Origin: Aplectana chamaeleonis
Lineage: Eukaryota > Nematoda > Chromadorea > Rhabditida > Cosmocercidae
Direction: 5' to 3'
Assembly: GCA_029168955.1 (NCBI GenBank)
Contig: JAPDOI010000215.1
Location: 1,098,001 to 1,162,000, forward strand
Length of the DNA: 64,000 nucleotides
Under the pieces are notes generated by a model. It was not told where the DNA came from. It worked only from the letters and a program-made list of their open reading frames with translations, and did no database searches. Positions 55,621-64,000 of this stretch are shown one piece after another. Positions within the stretch are counted from its first letter, which is position 1; every line of letters begins with the position of its first letter. Made by a program: the position numbers and the translations under genes.

Positions 55621-57441
55621 ACGCATTTATATCCTATCGGCGGCTGTCATTTGAATTCCCGCGCCCGCCGCGCGGGGTCGCCGCACCGCCGTCGCGATGC
55701 GGCGGCTGCCGGCCTGGCGCGATGCCGAAGAGCAGGATGAACGAAGAGAAACGCAATCTAGGTGGTTCTTGACGGCTAAACGAGACAGTCCGGATATTTC
55801 CTTCCCGGATAATGCTTATCAAAGGGTCTCCTATTATTCGACCTAATTAAGGTTTTGATCATCAACTGGGTCGGCAGTATTCGGTCTGTTAAGTTTTCTG
55901 AGTGCACAAGGCCCACTCATCGAAACTTTAACTCGTTGTTATGAGCTATTTTGAACCTGAATCATAGCTGTAGAAGTAATTTGAAGCATTTAATTGCTGT
56001 AAACCTCATATGCACTAAATTCCTTCTTAGTATTGTTTCTAGCGAACTACGTACCGTTGTATCAAGCAAACTTCAGTATTCCGTTGTATACGTTTTCAGG
56101 AATACGATGTGCATGGTAGAGAAATGCGTCTAGTTCTTATCAAAGGATTCGTCACACTCATATCGCACTGCGGAAAATCTCCAAGGAACCAAAAATCGCC
56201 TCTAAGTTCGAATACTTTTATCGACAACACTTTTCTAATGCTACCTAACATAATCATCCTGTTGCAGATACAGCTGCATGGCTGATTAGAGTAAGGGTAG
56301 GAACTTAACTATGTCTCCCATCAGCCAATCGGCATTGTCTCAGGGGTGTAAAGATCTCTGTTGATTGGCTGACGGAAGGACTGACTCCGTCCGTACTCCT
56401 ATCTACCCCTTTATAGGAATATGAATAAGTATGAGCACGATAGTGCTTCTTCATCCAGTTTGTTACTCAGCTTATCAGAAGAGATCAAGCATGCCTCCTT
56501 CTACACGAAAAAGTGAAGCCGAATCTTTCTAACAGCTTAACCTTCAAGGTTTGGCTTGATCCACGTTCTTTCGTAACGCAAGTTCATTGGCGTGCCGCAG
56601 GCAAGGTTCGTACGCATTATACGCTCCGCATTGCTGCACAAAAGTCACTTTGCTCCATTGCGTCCGTGCCGCGCGAACGCTGTTCTTCCCTTGATCGTTC
56701 TCTTATCTTACTCCGCACACGCACGCACGCGAGACAGGGAAATTTTTCTTGAAAAAAAAAATCGGGAAGAATAGCCTTACCAGCACTCTCTCCCTCACTA
56801 TATCATCCTTGCGTTGGCAAAGATTGGTAAGGAAGTGCCTTTGGAAGCACTGTATTCCAGCGTAACAAGATTTTGAAGAAGGGCCCTGAAGGTAATTTTG
56901 CAGTTCTCAATTATCGGTGAGGTAGTGTGACGAACAGAGCAGTCGATGATAGTGGTCGACATCTAGGGGTGTTAATTTCGTGCTAAAACTTGGCGGTCGT
57001 CTCGCTTTGAAAACCCATTTTCTACCACCCCATTTAGCTGTATACAGCGAAAGAAAATCGCATGGGAATCGAAGCGATAATTTACTCCAAAATAACGCTC
57101 ACAAGTGTCGTTGAGGTCCGCCAACGGCTAAAAGTTATGGAGTGTAGACGTTGTGCACTCAGAAAATATATCAGACCTAATATTGGCGACCCAGTGGATA
57201 ATCAAACCTCAATTAGGTCCAATAATAAGCAGTAGCTTGTTTACTAACGTCATCCAGGTGTAAAACGCCGAATTATGTCGATTAGCCGTCAAAAACCAAC
57301 CCAAAGCGCATTTTCTTCGCTCATCCAGTTCTTTGGCATCGCGCCAGGCCGGCAGCCGCCGCGTCGCGACGACATTGCGGCGACTGCGCGCGGCGGGCGC
57401 GGGAATTCAAATGACAGCCGCCGATAGGATATAAGTGCGTT
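55621..57441. mobile_element. 1.8-kb TIR transposon, copy 2 (uninterrupted)
   Basis: AACGCATTTATATCCTATCGG to CCGATAGGATATAAGTGCGTT, with GC-rich TIRs of about 145 bp. It is co-linear with 3281-8866. Small indels between the copies destroy any shared long frame, which argues against a coding function. No convincing TSD was found. Confidence 0.85.
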
Positions 57442-58107
57442 GGAATCGCTGTGCAACGACGTATAATATGCCCTCTTCCCAATTCCTGCATGCATTGCTC
57501 GCTATTCGAACGCGACGACCCACCGAAGAATTGCGCGTAAGGTGGGCGTGTCTTGTACGTGGATGCACACAAGACAATTTATTTCACGGCCAATCGTTTT
57601 GTGTCTTGTCTCCATGGCATTAGCCACAGACGCCTCGGTCATCGGGACTCACGCGTAAAATAAAATGCGTGTGGTGTAGGCGCCCATAACACTCGCGCCT
57701 TTACGCGCAATTCGCTAAAATTTCACCGACTCACCGCCTCTCGGATTTACGTTTGTTAGAGTCCGAATTCAGATCAGAAAGTGCTTTGCGGCCAGTTTTT
57801 CTTACAGAAGATCGTTTTAAATACGGAAACCAGTTGTCTTGTAAATACACTCAAGTAATACAACTGGAATAGTTTATTTTTTCATGTGGTGCGGAATCCA
57901 CTCATATATTCACCTGTGATATATTCTTTATACTTTATAAAGTCATTTTTTAATATTGATGATGACCAACGTGGGATATATATCCTTTAGAGGCACAAAG
58001 CTGAGCAACTCATGTGATCTGGTGGACAATAACACTGTGATAAGGAATTTGTGATACGAAACCGATGTACTGTCATTTGCGTTAGAGGGTTAAGAACATA
58101 TGCTGAA

Positions 58108-58251
58108 TCATTTACTTTCTTCCTCGTCTGTGTGAGCTTCCCCACAGTGCCTGGCGAGGTCATAGTAATGATGGAACGTTTCCTGACATTCAGGGCAGAC
58201 AACATTCAAGACTGCATCATTGACTTGATGATCATGCTGAACCCGTTGATG
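58108..58251 (-). pseudogene. C2H2 zinc-finger protein remnant
   Basis: Minus-strand frame ending at 58108: HQRVQHDHQVNDAVLNVV, then CPECQETFHHYYDLARHCGE and AHTDEEESK, then stop. It matches C-x2-C-x12-H-x4-H with the usual phenylalanine and leucine positions. A possible 3' splice site (GGTTCAG) lies inside the start. Upstream exons were not identified. It sits within the 2.2-kb TIR element and may be part of its DNA-binding protein or a captured host exon. The motif is clear; the gene is not. Confidence 0.5.
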
Positions 58252-58881
58252 GTAAAAAGTGGAATACGTTTCTTCAACACTTTTGTACCCCGTATTTATA
58301 TAGTTGAACGCTGAACCGAAAATCCGTATAATTCCAAAACGCTATCAGTCTGCAGAAGGTTCGGAAAATGTGCTTTCACGGAAACTTTGCTTAAGGGGGG
58401 GGGGGGGTGTTTCGGGAGCTAAACACTATTATAAGATCCTTTTCCGGATTTTCGTAAAAGTAGTGCGCTTTTAGAGGCTAGAATATGTACTAAAATCAGA
58501 AAAAACACCTTGTGCAAGTGGAAAACGCTTTCACTCTGTGCAAAGTTCGGAAAACATGCTCTCACCTGAACTTTAATCAGGCGGTTATTCTGGGCGCTGG
58601 ACACGATTATGAGGTCCGATTCCGGATTTTTCAAAGACTAAAGCGCGTTTCGGAACGTCCAGCAGGTGCGGAACTGGCTGAAAACGACTACACGAATTCT
58701 TAACTAGTTCACACGTCTAAAGAAGGACGCTTTCACGCTCCACTCTTGATACCCCTTGGCTTTGTAACCGTGAAACTTGCAGTAATCGGAATGTTTCAGG
58801 GATAGGGTTTTTGCAATTTTGTCATATCTAAGGGGTTAAGAATCTGATGATTAGAAGAACACACTTGGAGACTCCCAAAAA

Positions 58882-59000
58882 GAGGGCTAACCCTGTGGTT
58901 TTATCGAATTTTCGCCGAAAGTTGGCCGTTTCCAGCGAAATTTTCGGCAACGGCAAACCCCAAAAATGGCCGGCGAACGGCAATCGGCAAATGGCAAACG
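58882..59000. repeat. Short internal repeats (GGCAAACGGCAA type)
   Basis: GGCAACGGCAAACCC, GGCGAACGGCAATCGGCAAA and TGGCAAACGG follow one another. Nothing else is evident. Confidence 0.4.
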
Positions 59001-59869
59001 GATGGCAACGCGGATCGAGGTTCTGAGGAAAACTGGAAAAGACTCGTGGTGAGCTTGTTTAGGAACTTCCTGGAGAACTTGTCTGGTGCCTTAGAGTACC
59101 AGGTTATTTTTGCAGTGGCCTACAACACTCTTGTAATCTCGAAGTACCGAGCGGTACACATTGCCAAGGTTGCATAAAGTGGTGATACTAATTGCATTGC
59201 CACATCGCCGACTGCTTATGCTAACTAGGTAAACTCTCGAGTGAATACTGAAAATTATTGTTCTTGTTAAGAATTACATATATACACCGCTCGGTATTTC
59301 TCATTGAGTCCACATTCATACGAAAATCTGAAAGAAAACTCTGGGTGATCGTGATTGAAAAAGAATTATAGACGATGTTTCAATTTTTTACGCCTTTTTA
59401 TGATTTACGTTCCAGAAGTAGAACAGCTGTGAAGAGTGGAATGGTGTGTGACGTCTGTTATCAATGAAAAAGGCCCAATACGAAGAACTGAAAACTCAAC
59501 AAAACTGGCGCATTATGCCCGGAAACCAAAAGAAAACTTTTGTGCAGGAAAGAAGTGATGGGAACGGTAGCTAAGCAAACAGGGAAAATTAGCTTCGTAA
59601 TGTAAAGAGAAGAGTTACGGTGAAAATCTCCTTCCTATAAATACAGTTCTTTTATTCAAAGGAGTTGTTTTGTCGTAGTCATATACGTATGATAATGCAC
59701 TGTCGCGTATTCATCGCATAATTAACGCTTTATCCATGCTTTAAAAAATCTGTTTTTTTTATTTGCGCGTAAAAACGCGTGTGTTGTGTGCGCCTACACC
59801 ACCCCCATTTTATTTTACGCGTGAGTCCCGATGACCGAGGCGTCTGCGAGGATTAAGCCCTTATCCGAG

Positions 59870-61690
59870 AACGATTGAAATATTCGTTTTTAACCATGGT
59901 GCTGCAATTTTTAGCCAATATGCATGTCGCCGCGTTAGGCGCTATTCATACTCCTCAACGCACGCGCGTGCCGTGCCTTTGTAGTATGACTAGACGAAAA
60001 ATACCGTGCGGTACAAATTGCCACGACAGCCGTGAATTACAGTGTGTGGTGCAATTACACAATCCACACCGAAAACCACGTCTGTTATAAAATTGCAACC
60101 AAACTCTCAGCAAACATAAACACAGAAAACACAGAAACGGTTCTTCGGCGATGGGGAAGGGATTGCCGGTACAACCGCGGAAGCAAGAAAAAGGATATCA
60201 GGTTGAAATCACTTTAAACCCAGAAGGGACGGTGCAGCCTTCGGCTGGAGACCGTAGGAGAAGGGAGGTAATCCCCGGGTGTGGGCAGATTTTAGTGTTG
60301 GCTGCGATTCGGAGTGGTTTGAATCATTTGAAACCCAGAATGGACGGTGCAGCCTTCGGCTGCACCGTAGGGCAAGGGAGGTAATCCCCGGATGTGGGCA
60401 GTTTTTAGTGTTGGTTGGCTGCAGGGCAAGGGAGGTAACCCCGGGTGTGGGCAGATTTTAGTGTTGGCTGCAATTCGGAAAGGTTTGAATCATTTGAAAC
60501 CAAGAATGGACTGTGCAGCCTTCGGCTGCACCGTAGGGCAAGGGAGGTAATCCCTGGGTGTGGGCAGATTTTAGTGTTGGCTGCAATTCGGAAAGGTTTG
60601 AATCATTTGAAACCCAGAATGGACGGTGCAGCCGAAGCCTTCGGCTGCACCGCAGGGCAAGGGAGGTAACCCCCGGGTGTGGCAGATTCTAGCGTTGGCT
60701 GCAATTCGGAGTGATTTGAATCATTTGAAACCCAGAATGAACGGTGCAGCCTTCGGCTGCACCGTAGGGCAAGGGAGGTGATCTCCGGGTGTGAGCAGTT
60801 TTTAGTGTTGGCTGCAGGGCAAGGGAGCTAACCCCCGGGTGTGGGCAGATTTTATTGTTGGCTGCAATTCGGAAAGGTTTGAATCATTTGAAATCCAGAA
60901 TGGAAGGTGCAGCCTTCGGCTGCACCGCAGGGCAAGGGAGGTAACCCCCGGGTGTGGGCAAATTTGAATAATGTTATACAGCCCACCCCCCCCATTCGGC
61001 TCTCGTAAACAAAGTTAGTGATATCCAATTGATAAAGTGTAGGGTATAAAAGAAGTGGAGAGCGGTGGGTCTTCATTCTTGCACCGTCCTCCTCCAGGGT
61101 TCAGCAGTTGAGGCTCCGCACGGGCAAGAAGTTAGGAAAACAGCACCACCGGTGCTCAAGATATGGCAAATTTGTTGTGAAAACTTAGAAAAATTTAGAG
61201 CCAATTGGAGGGAGCCGATTGGGGGGGGGGTGGATAAGAGCACCCGGCAGATTTTAGGGCTGGCTGCAATTCGGAAAGGTTTGAATCATTTGAAAGCCAG
61301 AATGGACGGTGCAGCCGAAGCCTTCGGCTGCACCGCAGGGCAAGGGAGGTAACCCCCGGGTGTGGGCAGATTTTAGTGCTGGCTGTAATTCGGAAAGGTT
61401 TGAATCATTTGAAAGCCAGAATGGACGGTGCAGCCGAAGCCTTCGGCTGCACCGCAGGGTAAGGGAGGTAACCCCCGGGTGTGGGCAGATTTTAGTGCTG
61501 GCTGCAATTCGGAAAGGTTTGAATCATTTGAAACCCAGAATGGACGGTGCAGCCTTCGGCTGCACCGTAGGGCAAGGAGGTAATCCCCGGGTGTGGGCAG
61601 ATTTTGTGCTGGCTGCAATGCGACGTGGTTCTAATCATTTGAAACCAAAAATCGGCGAGGGAGGAACTTCTGGTATGGGCTGATCTTACT
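59870..61690 (+). repeat. Minisatellite-bearing dispersed repeat, right copy
   Basis: The segment 59990-60300 is the reverse complement of parts of 840-1440. It leads into the 113-bp array and ends near 61690. Confidence 0.7.
60205..61620 (+). repeat. 113-119-bp tandem minisatellite array
   Basis: Units contain GGACGGTGCAGCC then (GAAG)CCTTCGGCTGCACCG, GCAAGGGAGGTAA and CCCCGGGTGTGGGCAGATTT. Spacing of the core is 113 bp, or 119 bp where the 6-bp GAAGCC insert is present (for example 61310, 61429, 61548). Two ~50-bp partial units stretch some intervals. A non-repeat segment at about 60965-61245 splits the array. Confidence 0.9.
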
Positions 61691-61691
61691 G

Positions 61692-62018
61692 TTGGTCAAA
61701 ATTCACAAAATTCTGAATGAGGAAATTAAACCGAGCAGTCTCAGAGTAAATATATTAAAAACATGGTTAACACTCTTGTCTGATCACTCAAAATCCCTTA
61801 GATTACCGAGTCAGTACCCTTTTCATCCCTCAATCACATTTCACTACGACAATCACGACCAATTCCACCTGAATTTGCCGCTTTTCGAGAGAAACGTGAA
61901 AGTTTTTTTAGGATTTCCGCAACGAATAAATAAAATAGGCGTCGCTGTTGGGATAGATTCTGCAGCCACAACCACACACATGTCATTTTGCGACTGTTGT
62001 GGCAATCGGCTCAGATAA
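61692..62018 (+). CDS. Unidentified 108-codon open frame
   Basis: Open frame with ordinary composition, including HPSITFHYDNHDQFHLNLPL and FERNVKVFLGFPQRINK, ending CDCCGNRLR. It begins at the edge of the minisatellite repeat. No family is recognised and no splice context supports it, so it may be chance. Confidence 0.2.
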   Translation: MVKIHKILNEEIKPSSLRVNILKTWLTLLSDHSKSLRLPSQYPFHPSITFHYDNHDQFHLNLPLFERNVKVFLGFPQRINKIGVAVGIDSAATTTHMSFCDCCGNRLR

Positions 62019-62029
62019 TTTTTGGGCAC

Positions 62030-62200
62030 GACGCCTCGGCGAAAAGGGTGTTTTCGGCAGAGCCTCGTCAATGGTTGGCGACGCCTCAACCACTTTCAGC
62101 GACGCCCTGGCAGAGAAGTTTCAAAATACGAAAACGGGTCGACGCCTCAGCGAAGAACGTGTTTTGTCGACGCCTCGCCCTTGTTTGGCGACGCCCCGTC
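62030..62200. repeat. Imperfect duplication (CGACGCCTC units)
   Basis: CGACGCCTCGGCGAA and TTGGCGACGCC bracket two ~57-bp blocks (62030-62087 and 62141-62196) with a related spacer. Confidence 0.6.
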
Positions 62201-62407
62201 AATGAACTCACGGCCCTTTAATTACCCAATATTGATGCAAATTTACACTCATTGTTGAGTCGTCTGCAAGCAGCGGTGTTCTTTTCATCATTCCTCCGTT
62301 CATTCTAACGTATCTACAGCCTTAATAGTGCCAAATGAACCAGCACTCACCAACTGATTTTTTCTGAGCAATCCGATTTTGTGGGTATCAGTTTGTATAA
62401 TTTGCAG

Positions 62408-62677
62408 GCATGCAGTCATTTCTCTTATATGGCTGTAATTTACTTTTTGATTTTACGTTTTGTGAGAGCCACCACGGTTTTCCGAAGCAAGATCTGCAAA
62501 CCGATGGCAACAAATTCATAATCTACATAAACGGTTTGACATTGTCCCAAAAAGGTAAGTTAAAATTTCTTCTTTTAATGATCCTTTTGTATCGGTTTTT
62601 TCTTTCTTGTAGATTCTAATGAAACCTGTGGGCATATATTTTCGAAACATCCTGAGGGGCCGCTGACGGGTTGTTAG
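62408..62677 (+). CDS. Two-exon gene fragment, product unidentified
   Basis: Exon 62408-62554, intron 62555-62612 (58 bp, GTAAGT ... TTTCTTTCTTGTAG) and exon 62613-62677 ending in TAG. The joined frame, if read from the ATG at 62410, gives 69 residues starting MQSFLLYGCNLLFDFTFCES. A good acceptor (TATAATTTGCAG) just before that ATG suggests the exon continues an upstream gene instead. Only one frame is open through the first exon, and the intron size and splice sites are typical of nematodes. A hydrophobic start could be a signal peptide or membrane segment. The 605-bp LINE derivative begins 38 bp after the stop. Confidence 0.5.
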
Positions 62678-62714
62678 TAGGGGATGCTATTGAGCGCTGT
62701 CAAGGAATATTCGG

Positions 62715-62787
62715 GCTGCCGAGATGTCGTACGTTCGTGCCGTGGCAGTGTGGAGGAAAGAAGATCACCTCCGTGCAAACCGACGTC
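62715..62787 (+). ncRNA. HDV-like ribozyme, copy E
   Basis: Identical to copy A over the paired regions (P1 with terminal G-U, P2, P3, P4, GCAAAC), starting exactly at the first base after the TSD. Confidence 0.7.
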
Positions 62788-63319
62788 AATCCCTCCGCGG
62801 AGAGGGTTTTTGTCATGGGAGAGGTGCGGGCTGGCTGCAGCTCTCCTGAGGATTCTTCTACAAATGGCCGGCGTCGAAAGGAATCCAGGACCCGCGAAGA
62901 AGAAGAAGTACCCATGTGCCACATACGGAAACGCCTCCGTCTCTTGCGCGCGGAGCATACCCGATTCGTGAACGAACACTTGAGCAGAGTTGCCATAAAC
63001 CCCATCCTGGGAGTCGCACCTCCAAAGGTCTCCGAGACAGAGATGGAACTTGGCAGGCGTGCCAGGTGCACCCTTGCATCGTTACGCTGTGGACACTCCC
63101 CCATGCTTATGTCATACTTGCATAGGATTGACAACAGCAAACCTGACGAGTGTCCTGATTGCGGTAGTCAAGGGCATACTACTGCGCACCTGTTCAATTG
63201 CCCGAAAAGACCGACTACATTGACGACAATGGATCTGTGGACGAACCCAGTGCTAGTGGCCGAGTTTCTGAACCTATGACAGAACCCCTCTCTGTGGCTG
63301 CAAAGAAGAAGAAGAAGAA
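62715..63319 (+). mobile_element. Non-autonomous, internally deleted LINE (copy E), 605 bp
   Basis: It is flanked by perfect GGAATATTCGG (62704-62714 and 63320-63330). It keeps the 5' ribozyme, the leader and 2A-like motif (GVERNPGP, 62870-62893), jumps near 62930 to the C-terminal region (LRLLRAEHTRFVNEHLSRVA ... CPDCGSQGHTTAHLFNC ... VAEFLNL) and ends in TGC(AAG)n. PHD, APE and RT are gone. A 202-codon frame crosses the deletion, but it starts outside the element and reads the 5' part out of the 2A frame. The layout parallels the short RIME/NARTc derivatives of trypanosome ingi/L1Tc. Confidence 0.9.
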
Positions 63320-63605
63320 GGAATATTCGGTGTGGCTTACGCTTGTACCAAAAAATGAACATTTACTTTCAGTGTTTATTATGTACCATTGTTCTTTCTT
63401 TCCTATATGAGCGATATCAATCGACCGTGCCGCATGCCTAGGTCAATGAGTGATGTCCGCCCCCTCCAAGGTATGGTACCATATGTGTTTTGGTATGGGA
63501 AAGGTTTACTGCGCCTTTTTTAGGCATTTCAAATATTGCGAGACCTTATCCTTTATGCATTGGTATACCTGTTAATGGAAAGGAAATGTGATCATACTTT
63601 GTTAG

Positions 63606-63887
63606 TTGGGAAAGAAGGAGTATCACGTTGAGGAGATGTCCTTTTTCGCACGGAACGGTGAGTTAACCGACACTTTGAGATTACGTTCCATAAGAGATAT
63701 GCAGAATGCAGTTTTTGTAGAACTATCTCGATGTTTCGAATCGTTTCTTTTCTTGTTTGTGCGGCAAGAAAATCTAATTGCTCCCTTCTTACTGCTGCCG
63801 ACGGAACAAACGTCCTATCCAAGGCGGGTTTTTATCACATTTTCTGTGTCATATTCTATTCAGATGTTTTTGACCAGGTCAAATTGA
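63606..63887 (+). CDS. Candidate exons at the right edge, product unidentified
   Basis: Acceptor CTTTGTTAG, exon 63606-63657 (GKKEYHVEEMSFFARN), donor GTGAGT, 63-bp intron to TTTTTGTAG at 63720, then an exon open to TGA at 63885-63887 (LSRCFESFLFLFVRQENLIA and so on). A further acceptor (CTATTTCAG) ends at 63995, so the gene probably continues beyond the window. Short introns and matching phase support it. No family is recognised, and an alternative intron inside the second exon (to ATTCTATTCAG at 63863) is possible. Confidence 0.35.
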   Translation: MGKKEYHVEEMSFFARNGELTDTLRLRSIRDMQNAVFVELSRCFESFLFLFVRQENLIAPFLLLPTEQTSYPRRVFITFSVSYSIQMFLTRSN

Positions 63888-64000
63888 CATGTGGTATGAA
63901 GACAGTAACGTTTTGTAACACTTGTTTGAGAACTCGGAGAAGAGTAGAGGTAGATGGAGGTTTTGCCTTCGCTGACATTAATTTTACTATTTCAGATAGA

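Larger units (their letters stand above)
57625..59848. mobile_element. 2.2-kb TIR element with ~95-bp arms
   Basis: CAGACGCCTCGGTCATCGGG ... CGCGTAAAATAAAATG ... TACGCGCAA is mirrored by 59762-59848. The interior includes a C2H2-finger remnant on the minus strand, a G10 run near 58400, and otherwise no recognised transposase. Confidence 0.7.

Noticed and set aside
62210..62235. Similarity of TTTAATTACCCAA to the nematode spliced leader
   Set aside because: Only 13 bases match; no downstream donor and Sm-site layout of an SL RNA gene is visible.

Overview
This window looks like repeat-dense, gene-poor DNA from a nematode nuclear genome. The few gene-like pieces are short exons with consensus splice sites and introns of about 60 bp. 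One exon resembles the N-lobe of GSK-3. There is no bacterial-style gene packing, no rRNA and no convincing functional tRNA. A parasitic (strongylid-like) or free-living rhabditid worm would fit; the species cannot be read from the sequence.

The dominant element is a ~3.45 kb non-LTR retrotransposon of Ingi/Vingi type. Copies A (3464-6911, -) and B (13746-17198, -) are full length. Copy C (about 35270-39083, -) lacks its 3' half. Copy D (40510-42360, +) lacks its 5' half. Copy E (62715-63319, +) is a 605-bp internally deleted derivative, and several 3' fragments also occur. Copies A, B, D and E have matching 11-bp target-site duplications (TSDs), which fix the ends exactly: 5' GCTGCCGAGATG and 3' TGGCTGCAAAG(AAG)n. 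The first 73 nt fold as an HDV-like self-cleaving ribozyme whose cleavage site is the element's first base. It is followed by a leader ending in a 2A-like GVERNPGP motif, a PHD-type zinc finger, an APE endonuclease, a YADD reverse transcriptase and a C-terminal zinc knuckle. This is the layout known from trypanosome L1Tc (5' HDV-like ribozyme plus 2A). A tRNA-like SINE at 17.26-17.54 kb carries the same LINE 3' tail.

Layout. 0-1.4 kb: inverted copy of a minisatellite-bearing repeat whose other copy is at 60.0-61.7 kb. 2-3.3 kb: GSK-3-like exon broken by a 1.15-kb TIR repeat. 3.3-8.9 kb: TIR transposon, split by a hAT MITE, itself split by LINE A. 9-13.7 kb: palindromes, TIR repeats and two candidate exons. 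13.7-17.6 kb: LINE B and the SINE. 18-23 kb: hAT and other MITEs. 23.1-27.7 kb: a 4.6-kb long-TIR element with nested insertions. 28-34.6 kb: MITEs and LINE fragments. 35-42.9 kb: LINE C, a CR1-like LINE and LINE D with nested MITEs. 43-55.5 kb: a HEAT-like exon, MITEs, a foldback element and a CR1 3' end. 55.6-59.9 kb: second copy of the TIR transposon, then a 2.2-kb TIR element with a C2H2-finger remnant. 62.4-64 kb: candidate spliced exons on either side of the 605-bp LINE derivative.

The LINE would supply reverse transcription in trans for the deleted derivative and the SINE. The hAT-like MITEs (8-bp TSDs) depend on transposases not seen here. Nesting gives a relative order of insertions. 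All coding calls rest on hand translation.
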